DNA of 64,000 nucleotides from Dendrobium chrysotoxum (taxonomy: Eukaryota > Streptophyta > Magnoliopsida > Asparagales > Orchidaceae): the NCBI GenBank assembly GCA_019925795.1, contig CM034315.1, positions 31,626,446 to 31,690,445 of the forward strand, given 5' to 3'. A program made the position numbers and the translations under genes. The notes beneath the pieces were generated by a model, which saw nothing but the letters and a program-made list of their open reading frames with translations, did no database searches and was not told where the DNA came from. Below are positions 22,770-33,940 of this stretch, one piece after another (the stretch's first letter is position 1; the number at the start of each line of letters is the position of its first letter).

Positions 22770-23828
22770 CATCTTGCTTCTAATCTGATGATTCAGAAGC
22801 TAGGTCTATCGAGGAGATTTTTTGCTTTTCATTATTTGCCCTATTTATAAATTGCTTAGCTTTACCCTTTTTTCTTTGTAGGAAGAGTTTCAAATTAGGG
22901 CACTCATTTTTAATAATTTTGAATTTCCTACATCCAAGAAAATAACGTCAGAGAAAATCTTAACAATCTTACCATTTTTACATTTGTTTCACTTTTGTTG
23001 ATGCTTATGCTTATGCTTCAGTAAGCTTTCCAATTTGCTCATTACTTATGCTAATTTTTCACTTTCATCATATACTAAGCCACTTTTATCTGTCTTCAAT
23101 GTTCTATCGTTTTACTTATATCCACAAGTCTTTGATTCATAGTTTGCTCGCAGGCAATAAGTGAGCCAATCAGATTATCAATAGAATATTCATTCAAATT
23201 TTTTGAATCATAAATAGCAATAACTTTGGCATCAAACTTATCAAGTAGACATTGTAGAATTTTATTGACCTTTTCAAAGTTTTAAAATTTTTATTTAAAG
23301 CATGTAATGATGTCATAATTTGAGTAAACCTAGTAGATGTGTCTAAAATCATCTCATAAGATTTCATGCAAAAAAGTTCATAATTCTGCATTAGAATATT
23401 CAACTTAGATTGCTTAACTTCACTAGTACCTTCATATGTAGTGCATAGTTGATCTCAAATTTCCTTACAAGTAGTGCATGTGGATACTAACATACAATCT
23501 TTAAAATCTAAAGCACAGAAAAAATAGTTCAAATATTTAGCATTTAATTGAGCATTGATTTATTCTACTCTACTCCATTCAGAAAAAGGAATATCAATTT
23601 TAATTCCATCTATAACAAGTGACTATAAAGAATAATCAATTTGAATCATATGCCACATTCGATAATCTATTGATTTCAAGAAAGTATAAATGTAAATTTT
23701 TCAAAAAATTAAAAGTAATATTTTCAAATAACTATGGTCGGGTGATTGAATATCCTTCTAAAATATTACGATTTCAAAAATTAGTAATTGATCGAAATTC
23801 AAAATTTTTCAAAAATTTAATTTATGAA
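22770..23828 (-). pseudogene. gag: Copia gag, SIRE-type (A2)
   Basis: Same gag family as A1, the only coding region A2 keeps. After the PBS the minus strand shows ILEGYSITRP, then AQLNAKYLNYFFCALDF, TYEGTSEVKQSKLNILMQNY, ELFCMKSYEMILDTSTRFTQ and, near 22890-22960, a broken zinc knuckle ending NECPNLK. Stops and frame changes are frequent. The region at 22470-22760 is low-complexity and not assigned. It is a gag-bearing, pol-less derivative. Confidence 0.8.
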
Positions 23829-23846
23829 TCCCGTTCTAATACCACT
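23829..23846 (-). promoter_or_regulatory. Primer-binding site, tRNA-iMet (A2)
   Basis: Minus strand TGGTATTAGAACGGGATTC directly after the LTR end, two bases away from the canonical TGGTATCAGAGCGGGATTC. Best preserved PBS in the window. Confidence 0.85.
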
Positions 23847-25496
23847 TGAAAGTTTGTGAGGGGTATTAAACCCTATAAAATAGTTTCGAGGCTTACCAAG
23901 AGTGGGGGGGGGGGGGGATGAATTGGTTATTTAAAAACATCTTTAATAAAAAGAGAAATCTATTTTTATCTTGTAGTGGAAATGAATTAAATCAATAATA
24001 AAAAGATAAATAAGAGATTTCACCCAAATAGTTAATCGCAGTAAAAATAAATGTGGAAAATAATCAAAAAGAACACACCAGATTTATAGTGGTTCGCTCC
24101 AACCTGACATTCATCCACTCCCCAGAACCTCTCACTCCAGATAGGTAGAAAAGCGCTTACAAAATCTCTTCCACCTCCCCTGGTGCGGCATAGAAACTAA
24201 AATCCTTTTCACTCTCTTGTTGAGGCAGAGAACCCTGAATCCTTTTTCACCCTCATGGTGAAGGCAGAGAACCTGGTCCTTTAACACCAAAGAGATATTC
24301 TACTTCCTAAAACTTCCCTCAAGATAAACCTTGAATCCGATGGTATTAAGGTGCAAGTCTGTCGGGGCAACCGTATGAAACCCCCTCCACACTCCCTTGA
24401 AATCGCCTCCAAGGATCTTCTCCCTCTCTCAAACTCCACCCTTTCATCTCTCCCTTTCAAGGCTCTCTCTTTAAGCTTTCTCTAGAAAAATGAAGCCACA
24501 ATGGCTGCTAAAGACACTTACCAAGTGCTTTGAGAAAGCTTAAATAAAGGGCTCCAAAAACCCTAAAAACTCAATTCTTGCAGCAAAGATCATCCAGGAC
24601 GAGCGCAGGATCATCCAGTATGATATGCTCAAATAGAGGGCTTAAAAAACCCAAAAAACATAATTCAGCCACCAAGAATCATCCTATATGATCTCAAGAT
24701 CATCCAGGATGATGTGTAGAATTTGATCTGATAGTCCTGGACAATCCATGGATAGTCTAGGACGATCAGTTTAAATTTGAGCAGATCGTCCAAGATGATA
24801 GTGGGGATCATCCTAGACGATTAGAATAAAAATTATGGTATTTAATGTGGGACGATCAAGTATCATCCCATGAACCTCTTAGGATATCTAGTATAATCTT
24901 TGTGGGTCATCCTGGATGATCGGATTGAATAAATTAACCATAATTAGTTCCCTAATGACAGGATCAATTTAGGCATGATTGTCATTGATCATTCAGTATG
25001 ATGGATATCATCCTGGATGATTAGAATAAAAATTGAATCTTATAACCTAGCCTAACTTATCATTGGCAGCTATTTTTTATGATCATAAAGGAACATCATG
25101 GATGATAAAAATCATCCAGTATGATTAGTTCAATGAGCTAATCATCTTTAATAATCAAAATTGTCTAGTATAACTAATTTAAAAAATTAAACTTCTGATT
25201 TTGACTACATCTCACTCCCTTGAGTGTGTGTGTGCATGATCATCAATCTAGCAAACACCTTTATAAGACTCAACTCAAGAAATTAAAAATTACATCAATA
25301 AATATTACAGACTCTTTATACTATAACCTATTCTACCCAATCTTGGGCTCTGATTCTTCATTGGATTGTGCATGGTGTTCCTGAAATATTAGTATACACA
25401 CAAGCAAGTTTAGAATAAAAATACTATGGTACATAAAGATATAAGCCATAATATTTATTATCATCAAAAGTATAAACTCATGAGCTCGAGTCGCAA
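23847..25496 (-). mobile_element. SIRE-type copia 5' LTR (A2)
   Basis: Near-twin of the LTR at 19619: same start, a 14-G tract (23904-23917), the TAGTGGTTCG block near 24089, leader repeats, a TTTATTTAAGC TATA-like box near 24541, a dyad-rich U3 and the terminus GAGCTCGAGTCGCA. The twins differ by many substitutions, so the insertion is not recent. Confidence 0.9.
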
Positions 25497-25503
25497 TAGA
25501 GTG
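25497..25503. repeat. Target-site duplication, right (A2)
   Basis: TAGAGTG, matching 19612-19618. Confidence 0.75.
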
Positions 25504-26037
25504 CATAGCTGAATTAGTTACTATAGCAATTTTAGCCTTTTTGTAGAATCAAAAGATGGATCCCATCCATATTGAGTTGGTGGATGCACAGGCAGTGATC
25601 AATCAATATGTTAATGATCAGTAGATTTTTGAGGAGAAGATAGGAGCCCCTGAAGATGAAAATAAGATACTTTAGAATCTGTTGTCTAAGAAAGAGGAGA
25701 AGTCTAAACCAGAACTATGAACTCCTAGATTCATAGAAGAGTTAAAGAAGTATGTTTCCTTTAGGATGATAATTTGAGATCATATTTAGGAAAGCTCTTG
25801 ATCATATATATGTTATGGATATAAAGGCCTTGGAGCTAGAGTATATGGAGGAAGGATTCATCTGAGGTTTTCTTAAAGGAGTCTGTCTAATGCAACGTAA
25901 TATTAGAGCTGAAGTTGAGGAGTTAACAGCTAGCCAGGCTTTTGATAATTTTTCTTCAGATTCAGATGGTGATAAGATTGAAAATGAGTTGTTAAAGTTC
26001 TTTACCCTCTAGGATGATGATGTTGAGATTCTATAGT
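25504..26037 (+). pseudogene. Tat antisense ORF, C-terminal part
   Basis: Continues the antisense ORF after A2: the codon split by the insertion is resumed and the frame reads AELVTIAILAFL, HIELVDAQAVINQYVNDQ and ENKIL-stop-NLLSKKEEKSK, a long helix, then PRFIEELKKYVSF. After a frame change it reads KALDHIYVMDIKALELEYME, MQRNIRAEVEELTASQAFDN and an acidic end, SSDSDGDKIENELLKF then DDDVEIL. Helix plus acidic tail is usual for these proteins. In-frame TAG and TGA codons sit where CAG and CGA would fit. Confidence 0.55.
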
Positions 26038-26099
26038 GTTTCTCTATTATTGGTTGTATCAATTTATATTTTTTAGTAATTACTACATGTACCAAGAGT

Positions 26100-26640
26100 T
26101 GATATTTTTAGATGATGTATATGATATGCTTAGTGATCTAACAAGGAGTTATTAATGTTCTTTAATTTTTTTCTTATATACATATGAAATTTATTTCATT
26201 TCATTTTAATTTGGATGATAAGAAATATTTTAATGACTCATTTAGCTTGAGCTAATGTGAGAGAATCCTCCAACAACGTTTGACATATCTAAGGTTACTA
26301 ATTAAAGTATTGCTTGATGACATTAACCTATATGGGAGAAGTCAAATCAATTCTCCTTGAGATTGATCATCAGTGATGAAGACATAATAAAGATTATGTA
26401 TTTCTTGAATGATGGATTTTAAGATTTAATTGATATCCTCCTACTGTGTCTGACCTATCCAAGGTTACTAGTCAACATATTGCTACATAACATTAACCTA
26501 TAAGGAAGAGGTCAGATCAAATCTCCCTGGGATTAATCATCTAGTGATTGAGATATAATGAAGATTGTGTATTTCTTGAATTCTAAATAAAGTGATTAAA
26601 TTCACTATTAGTTTTTTATTATCAATTTTATCTTTTTTAA
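26100..26640. repeat. Direct repeat pair, about 120 bp
   Basis: GGTTACTAATTAAAGTATTGC... at 26294 and GGTTACTAGTCAACATATTGC... at 26465 begin two copies that both continue through ATTAACCTATA, GGTCAGATCAA and AGATT(A/G)TGTATTTCTTGAAT. They form the tail of the region downstream of the antisense ORF. No coding potential. Confidence 0.7.
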
Positions 26641-26734
26641 AGAAGGAGATAGTATTAGAAAGGAGCAAACAATACATTATTGTATTATATAAGGCAATGC
26701 AATAACTACCTAGTATGTCTTAGGGATATGACAG

Positions 26735-27540
26735 TTACACCATACTCAACATAGACGAGATACATATGGGGATAACATGATATTTGACTTTGAATGAAAT
26801 GCTAGGAATATCAGAGTTATGCCATACTTGGAAGGAAATATATAACATGAGACAAGTAGTATTATCAATAATGAGATGCAATCTATATAGTCCTTGAAGG
26901 GTGTCCTTCTGATATAGATACAGAAGTGAGGTCTTCCACAGGAGAAGCCCTCTTAGAGATATCATTTCAAAGATCAAAGTCCTCAATGCATAAAGTGACT
27001 AAAGGGCATGGTTGTGCCTGCCTAAGATAGTAGGATTGCGCCACTTGTTGATCTCCTTGCACCATATTGATCCTAGCAGGGCTGAAAAAATTTTAGTTTG
27101 AGGTGTCGAATAGAGGCGACAACATTCTAAGATTAACTTGAGGGGTCTTCTAAAGATAGTATTATAAGCTTCAAAGATTGACTTGCGGGGTCTTCTAAAG
27201 ATAGTACTATAAGCTAACTTTGATTTTACCATTATAAATTGGATTATGTGAGTAGCTTGTCAAGGAAATTCTTCAAGTACAACTAGGAGACTAAATATCC
27301 CTTCTACTCTTATGGATTGATTATCAAACCCATATAGTAGTCCTGTGGTGGGTTAAAGTTTTTTTCTTGATAGACCCATATTGAGAAAAGTAAAGTAGAA
27401 TATGATCCACAGAGCTTCCACTATCCACCAAAATTCTTTTGACATTATAACACGAGTAACCTATTTCCATATTAATCATGAGTGAATCATGATGAGGGAT
27501 TTTTGCTCCCTCCAAATTAGAATCATCAAAAGTTATAGAG
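26735..27540 (-). pseudogene. Tat aspartic protease remnant (element B)
   Basis: Protease segment of a Tat-lineage pol. At 27324-27515 it reads PHHDSLMINMEIG then RILVDSGSSVDHILL, with the catalytic D-S-G intact. The next frame continues QSIRVEGIFSLLVVLEEFP and SKLAYSTIFRRP, corresponding to the family's A-Y-N-A-I-L-G-R-P block. A 48-bp tandem duplication (about 27127-27222) repeats YxTIFRRP. A decayed stretch runs on to about 26735, but no RT, RNase H or integrase is present before the antisense ORF, so the middle of pol is deleted. Confidence 0.75.
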
Positions 27541-27683
27541 TAATCAATTTGAGACTTCTTTGGTGTTAGCTTTTCATTTACTGTAAATAAAGATTTGATA
27601 AGGCAATAAGGGTCCCTGCAATGGTTTCAATCTCATTAACTATTTTATGATTATTTAACGGTTGCCTTTGATATTGTTGATTT

Positions 27684-27685
<2 letters not shown>

Positions 27686-27714
<29 letters not shown>
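27686..27714. repeat. Poly-C tract of 29
   Basis: Uninterrupted C run (G on the coding strand) between gag and protease of element B. Length is likely to vary or to be a sequencing estimate. Confidence 0.9.
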
Positions 27715-27719
<5 letters not shown>

Positions 27720-29180
27720 GATGAGCCTCATATCAAGCAGATGGATTTTAAATAAATTGCAAATATATCCTTGTTGGATAAGTCTCTTAATTTTATCTTT
27801 GAGCTACTTCTAGGCTTCAGTGGTGTGCCCATAACTATAGTAAAAATGATAGTATTGATATGAATTTCCTATATTCAGCTTTAAAGGATTATGCCACTTA
27901 ACATTTTCTTTATCTCAAATGGCCATCAGTATATTTTCTCGAGATGAATTGAGTGGTAATTACTCCTTCTTGTCGAGGTTCAAGTCATGGCAATGGGTGT
28001 CTAAGAGGCATGTTACTCTTCTCTTATTTATTTTGTTGTGAGAATGAGTTATCTATTATAGGAGCATTCTTGCATTTGCCAACAATTTACTAAATTTATT
28101 TCATGTGAGCATTTATGTCATCATAAGCTAATATTTATGCCTACATATAATAAACTAGATCAACATATCAAAGAATTATATCTTATATATAAGTGCTGAG
28201 TAAAAGGGACCAAGATGGAGGCCTCTACGGAAAATATCTCTCAGCAACTCAGGATCCACTTCTGGTATTTATCGAGCCTCAATGAAAAATCATTAAACAA
28301 TCCTTAATTGATTCTCCTTCTGGTGAATCCTAGAGAGGTGAGAATAATCTTTAATAATTCTTTGATTGACAATGAATTATTTGATAAACACTTTGGCCAA
28401 TTTGATGAATGTGGGGATAGTTCCAGTTAGAAGTGAATATAACCACATTCAAGCTTATCCTTTGATAGTAGCAAGAAAAACCTGACAAAGGAGGGCATTT
28501 GGGGCTCATTGGATATAGATAACGGTTCTATAGTGATTGTATGTCTGATCATACAAATTTATGCTTGGTAATTTGAAGCTTGTAAGAATGGGATGTTGAA
28601 GGATGACATCAGTCAGGGGTGATGACTCCTAAAAGTCCCACTGATGAAGAGATGTTCTTACACCTCTCATAAGGAATTCTTCTTGAACTAACCAACATAG
28701 ATTATAATGTAAAGCATTGTGTGGGAGTTCATCTACATGAGGTCGGGCGAAATCTTTAATGATAAAGGGAGGATCACGGATTGACATACCTGTGCGAGAA
28801 GGATGGGTAGAGCTTACTATGTTAGTAAGTTCATTATCTTGATGTGATGGGGGATACATCCTAGATTGAGGGAGAGGGGGAATTGCTTGAAATTACTCAG
28901 GTCGATCATCTATATTTAGTGGTGGATTATGAGGGAGATGAATCTCCTCCTATTGTGCTAACACTGATTGCCAATTTTCTCATAAAAGTTGAAGGATCTC
29001 ATTTTAAGATTCTTCCATCTTTCCTAGGGAAGGTTCTGAAGTTCCTTCTCCAATAGGGGTTTGCCCACAAGGATAAAAGGAGGAAAATACTTGGAATCCT
29101 TGATTTATAGACTAATTCTAAGGTTGATGTATGTTAGAGCGGGAGGCTCCCAAGTTGTAATTGATATGCTTGTTAGCCAT
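27715..29180 (-). pseudogene. gag: Tat gag remnant (element B)
   Basis: From an ATG at 29180 the minus strand reads MANKHINYNLGASRSNIHQP, an N-terminal linker, then PPFIIKDFARPHVDELPHNA (28629-28859). The Retrotrans_gag core follows across frames: ALLCQVFLATIKG, MWLYSLLTGTIPTFIKLAKV, then RIHQKENQLRIV and a PEVDPELLR block near 28230-28280. The order and the A-L-L-C, W-Y-S-L-x-x-G-x-I and F-x-x-L-A spacing fit Tat gag. Many stops. Confidence 0.7.
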
Positions 29181-29232
29181 TGAAGTGGTGCTTAGGATAG
29201 TTGGATTGAGTTTCTTATAGATGAAGTCAAAC

Positions 29233-30300
29233 TATTACGGGCTAGAATATTTATAACGGTAAAGTATGAAAAATGTTATATCTTAGCATTGTATGAGTAT
29301 CTAGAGCACAAATGGAGAAATAAGAAACACTAGAATTTTTTATGTTGAAAACCATAAAGGGAAAAATCATGGGGCCATGCTTAGTTGAAATGATTCTACT
29401 AGTATTTGAATATATTACAAAAGACTTATTTATCCTTCAAATTAAGGATGATCATATTACAACATTCAACTATCAAGTTGAAATCTAGTGATAATAGAGA
29501 TCAGATGGAAATCTGGTGTAAGTTGGCGACTAGGTGGTAATTCGGTGATAGCTGGTGGTTAGGCAAAAATCCAGTGTCAGTTGATGGCCTAGTAGAAATC
29601 TGGTGTCAGTCAGTGATTAGGCGAAAGTCTTACATTAGTCGATAGCCAGATGGAAGTCTGTATTAGTCGGTGACTGGGTGGAAGTCCAACGTAAGTTGGT
29701 AGTCGGGTTAAAGTTTGGCATCAATTAGTGGCCGAGTAGAAGTCCGACGTCAGTCGATGGCCAGGAAGATGTCCAGTGATAATCTGATGATGGTCGGTGG
29801 TCTGACGGTGATTGAGGAGTCAGGTGGCAAGAGAACTCTAATTTCTCTCTCTTCCTTCTCTTCCTTGCATGAGTTCCTCTCAATGTAAAGAATGAGGGGT
29901 CTATTTATAGTTTTTTTGGGGAGTGGCATGGCAAGTAAATAGGAGGGAGATCAAGGGTCTGTTGGGAGTGGTTTGAATTGATGGTTGATATTGAACCCCT
30001 TGATTATGGACCATTTATTAGGCATTTGAATGTCTTAATGATTATCAAAATTTGGTGATCTTAGGTTTGTTGGATTCATCTTATCGAGCCACTCAATTCG
30101 ACTTTAAGCATGTCACATTTCGAATTCATCTGGTAATCCAAAGTATGGTTTGAACCGTCCAGAGGTTCTTTGAGTCTTCGATTTGGACCCATTTGGGCTC
30201 GGATTGAGTCGAATTTGGTGTCATTGGGTTTGTATTTTTATGATGTTCTGTTCGACAATAAGTTTTCTAAAATTAGAGTTTATATGGCCACAATGAAGCT
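29233..30300 (-). mobile_element. Tat 5' LTR, inner copy (element B)
   Basis: Ends next to gag with TATTACGGGCTAGAATAT, the counterpart of the 3' LTR terminus. It aligns with 16391-17400 along its length: the 29-bp minisatellite (29490-29830), the TATA box CTATAAATAG (minus, 29901-29910), and the blocks GATTTGGACCCATTT and TTGAATGTCTTAATGAT. Its upstream end fades at about 30300 into a second, related LTR. Confidence 0.75.
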
Positions 30301-31839
30301 CTCCATCAATTTCACAATGTAGAGATCATGTCAAGAATGAGGCTTTGATGGAGCATGATGCATGTCTAAGATTAAAAGGGTTCATGATAATATGATAATA
30401 TATAAGAGGTAAGGGGAGAGAGAGGACAATCTTATATAAGAAATTAGTAAAAATAAATAATCCTTACATAGGCTATTGAGAATGATGAAGTAAAACAGCT
30501 AAAAGATACAACATTCAATCAGCGAGTGATGGAGGTCGGAGGGACTATAGTTGGCGGGCGACGAAGGTAGGATGGACTGTAGTCGGTGGGTGATGGTCGT
30601 CAGAGGGACCATAATTAGTGGGTGATGGTGGTTAGAGGGACCATAATTGGTGGGTGATGGAGGTAGGATGGACCAAAGTAGGCGGGCAGTGGTGGTTGGA
30701 AGGACCATTTTTAATGGGTGACAGAGGTTGGAGGAATCTTAGTAGGCTGCAATGGTGGTTCGAAGGATTGTAGTTAGCAAGCGATGGAGGTTGGAAGGAC
30801 TGTAGTAGGCGGGCAACAGAGGTCGGGCGGACTACAATTGGTGGGTGACGGTGGTCGAAGGGACCATAGTCTATAGGCGATAGTGGTCGAAGGGACATTA
30901 GTCTGCGGGTGACGATGGTCAGAGGGATCACAATTAATGAGCGACGGTGGTCAGAGGGATCATAGTCGGACAGTGAGGGTAGTCTGCGGAACTGTAGTCT
31001 GAGGGTGACGGTGGTCGTAGGGACCGTAGTCGATGGGCGATGGTGGTCGGAGGGACCGTAGTTGGTGGGCGACGATGGTTAGAGTATTGTGATGAAGGAA
31101 GCCAAGTCGAGGTCCGATAGCGGTAGGCGGCTAGGTGGAGGTCTCGTGACAGTAACAAGTCCGGCATTGGTCTAGCAGCTGTCGTAGAACGAGACTTGGT
31201 CAGGAGATCATCGACGGATGGGTGTTGGTCTAGTGACAGTAAGCGGCTGGGAGGTTGTCCGTCGGTGTCTACGAAAGTTTACCGGTGGTGGTGCTTGGGT
31301 AAAACTCTGTGATCTTTGAAGCCTTAGATTTATTTCCAATCTCTAGCTAAAATGTCCTTCATGAAGAGAGCATGAGCCTATTTAAATATTTTTGTGAGTG
31401 GCATGCTCCGTAAATATGAAAAAATGGGTAAATTTTGGAGTACACCATTAGACGGCTCATGTTCATTCCCTCGATCATGAAGCATTCATTCAATATTTAA
31501 TTGCCTTAATGATGTTAGAATTAAGTATTCTAGGTCTTGTTGGATTCACCTCGCCGAGTCGCATGATTTGACTACAAGTATGCTATATTTAGATATCATT
31601 TGATCATCAAATTTTTGCTTTGAACCCTTAAAATATGCTTCGGCTTTTCAATTTAGACCCACTTAGGCTCATATTGGACCAATTTTTGTGTCGTTGGGTT
31701 CATCTCTTTGAGACATTCAGTTTGACTATAGGTTTACTAAAAATAGATTTGGATGACCCCGTATTTAATTTTTATAATTTCTCATTCGTATATGCATTAG
31801 GATTCGTGCCCGATCAACACAATTTTTTGGGGTGTATCA
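30300..31839 (-). mobile_element. Tat LTR, outer copy with different minisatellite
   Basis: A second LTR of the same family placed in tandem. It keeps the family start (minus strand TGATACACC at 31831-31839), the CAATTTAGACCCACTTAGGC and ATTTAATTGCCTTAATGATG blocks and a TATTTAAATAG box (31378-31388), but between TATA box and terminus carries a 32-bp minisatellite instead of the 29-bp one. The inner terminus (TGTTACAGG) is not seen here. Two LTRs in a row suggest recombination between LTRs or an insertion into an older copy. Confidence 0.6.
30515..31090. repeat. 32-bp minisatellite
   Basis: About 17 diverged units of the type GGTGGGTGATGGTGG followed by TCGGAGGGACCATAGT; two good units start exactly 32 bases apart at 30618 and 30650. 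Several minus-strand open frames (for example 30632-30931) are translations of this repeat and not genes. Confidence 0.85.

Positions 31840-31873
<34 letters not shown>
31840..31873. repeat. (TA)n(CA)n microsatellite
   Basis: Directly abuts the LTR end. The compound structure resembles the one at 17954-18022. Confidence 0.9.
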
Positions 31874-32526
31874 TTTTTTTTTTAATATTTTCAAAATATT
31901 TATATTTTGATAAAAATAAATAATTTTTAAAATGCATAAGATTAACCATATATAAATATAGGAAAAATTTAAAAAATCGTCCCAAAATAACAGTTTTTAT
32001 CTAAATTTTAATGAATTATTTATATTTATTAAATAATAGAGGAAGAATCCTCGTAAATATAAATGAATACATAAATGTGCAATAATCTATCGCCCAGGCG
32101 GCCTTGTGACCGTAATACTGACGGTTAACAACTGCCCTCGGGAGCAGAGGCGTTGGTAAAATCTTTAATTACAAAATTACTTCCTCCTACGTAGTCTTTA
32201 AATTTTCCCCAGGCATAAACATGGTCTTAAAAATTTGTGTAAAAGAAAATATAGAATAAAAGAAATGTAATAAAAAATAAAAGTAGTTTATTGAAATGTT
32301 TTTTAAATATTTGGCCAAGTTATTGTAATATTTTTTTATTAGAAATATGAAAAAATAAAATAAAATTGTAATGTATTTAAAGTAATAGTTGATGGGAGGT
32401 GGCTAATAGTGAGTGCAGTGAGCTATAGCATTTGTCAGGTATAATGGTGCAATCGGTAGTAGGGGATTATGGCAATGGTTATGACGATAATGGTGATGGC
32501 TAATGATAGACAATGGTGGTGGCGGG
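31874..32526. other. Unassigned sequence beside element B
   Basis: T-rich, then AT-rich, then a GGTGATGG-rich patch (32385-32526). No gene seen. A less AT-rich block at about 32085-32180 (GCCCAGGCGGCCTTGTGACC) has no recognised match. Confidence 0.4.
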
Positions 32527-33019
32527 CAGGGGTGCAAACGAGTCGAGTCAAGCTCGGGTTATGCCTAACCCTGGCTCAGCTCGTGAGCCAAATCTCGAGC
32601 TCGAACTCGAGTCTAGAAGGTGTACAAGAGCTTGGCTCGTGCCACTGAAAAATGAGCTCGCGAGCAACTTGTGAGTTTCCACGGTCCACCTTTCGCATGC
32701 AATTTGCCTTCCACGCATGCGCTTCGCCTTTCACTCTTTGCTAGTTCGTACGCATTTTGCCTTCAACCCTTTTCCTTATGAGGTTTGCTAATTCACACAC
32801 GGATGCAATTTGCCTTCCGTGGTCTGCACTTGCTTAATCGAGCCACTCGACGAGTAAACGAGCTGAGCATCTATTCGATCGAACTCGAGCTTGATTACGC
32901 AACTAGCTCAAAAATTCGCTCGAGCTTGAGCTCGAAACTTGATAAGCTCGATGCTCGAGCTCATTAAAGAGTCAATCTCGAGCATGCTTGCTAGTCAGCT
33001 TGACTTGTTTGCACCCTTA
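32527..33019. mobile_element. MITE, probably hAT superfamily
   Basis: Terminal inverted repeats CAGGGGTGCAAACGAGTC and, inverted at the other end, TAAGGGTGCAAACAAGTC. Flanking octamers GTGGCGGG (32519-32526) and GTAGCTGG (33020-33027) match at six of eight positions, as expected for an old 8-bp hAT target duplication. The interior is rich in GAGCTCGAG-type palindromes and has no transposase. Non-autonomous. Confidence 0.65.
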
Positions 33020-33790
33020 GTAGCTGGCTATTAGTGGCAACATTGGTCAGTTGACGATGGAAGATGGGCAATGGTGGCCAACTAGTGACTGGTTTGGGGC
33101 AATAGCGGTTGCTAGCTAGCTACAAGAGATGACGGCGATCAACCGACATCACTTTTACCCAACTGCGCACTTGAAATTCACTTAAAACTAGTGAATTTTC
33201 AATACGCTTAAAATGAACTCGAAATCGACTTCCAAATACACGCTCAAATGCTTTGCATTTGAAATCCAACTGTCCAGACGCTCCATTTTTTTTTCAATTT
33301 CCTTACATTTAGTTTACTCAATCAAATAACCCCTAAAATGCAAACTCTTCATATGCAATATTAATTTTAAAATAAATTTGATAATTTCCGAGCCCTTTCT
33401 AATTAAAAGTGGATTTAAGGCATCTTTATACAAAAGAAATTTTTTATTTGCACAGATACAATTTTTACAAAAATATTTGATCTAGATTTCCTTCAAAATT
33501 TTACATATTAGAATTATAAATTTCTAATAAAATTATTTATAAATATTTATTTTTTGTCCTCATCAAAAAAATTCTTGGCCTATTACAGATCCTAATATAA
33601 TATATATCTGATTATTTTAAAGATATTTTTTTCCTTAAAAAAAAAATTCTGGCATTAGTTTTGTTGATTGATTGCTTATTGCAGGGACAAGATGTCATTC
33701 CTCAAGAAATTTCCTGGTTTATGACGCTATGTCAAAGTTTGGAGTCAATGGAGAAGGGATTAGTTTGGCACTTAGTTTAATTAATTAGTT
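33020..33790. other. Unassigned sequence
   Basis: A patch of GATGG/GGCAATGG words to about 33140, then low-complexity AT-rich DNA. A TTGCTTATTGCAG|GGACAAG sequence at about 33671-33690 looks like a splice acceptor followed by a short open stretch, but nothing upstream supports a gene. Confidence 0.35.
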
Positions 33791-33804
33791 TATGCTTTTA
33801 ATTT

Positions 33805-33926
33805 TTTTTGGGACATTTAAATCAATTAAGGCAAACTCATACACACATCGCATACACAAGGCTCGAACCCGAGTCCTCTTATTTGGTAGTCTAATCTCCC
33901 AACTAATAGACCAAGATGAGCTGTGT
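33805..33926 (-). mobile_element. tRNA-derived SINE
   Basis: Minus-strand element with a pol III B box, GGGTTCGAGCC (33868-33878), a weak A box, TGGTCTATTAGTTGG, about 30 bases upstream, and an A-rich 3' tail. It is bounded by a 14-bp direct repeat, TATGCTTTTAATTT (33791-33804) and TATGCTCTTAATTT (33927-33940), one mismatch, as left by LINE-type priming. Short for a plant SINE, so perhaps truncated. It is not a tRNA gene, because no acceptor stem forms. Confidence 0.65.
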
Positions 33927-33940
33927 TATGCTCTTAATTT

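Noticed and set aside
22470..22772. 100-codon minus-strand frame, highly hydrophobic
   Set aside because: Arises from A/T-rich low-complexity DNA (AAATAAAAC words); does not align with gag or pol.
30499..31167. Several Pro/His-rich minus-strand frames resembling a repeat protein
   Set aside because: They are translations of the 32-bp minisatellite inside an LTR.
33805..33926. Possible tRNA gene on the minus strand
   Set aside because: A B box is present, but no acceptor or anticodon stem forms, and target duplications and an A-rich tail show a SINE.
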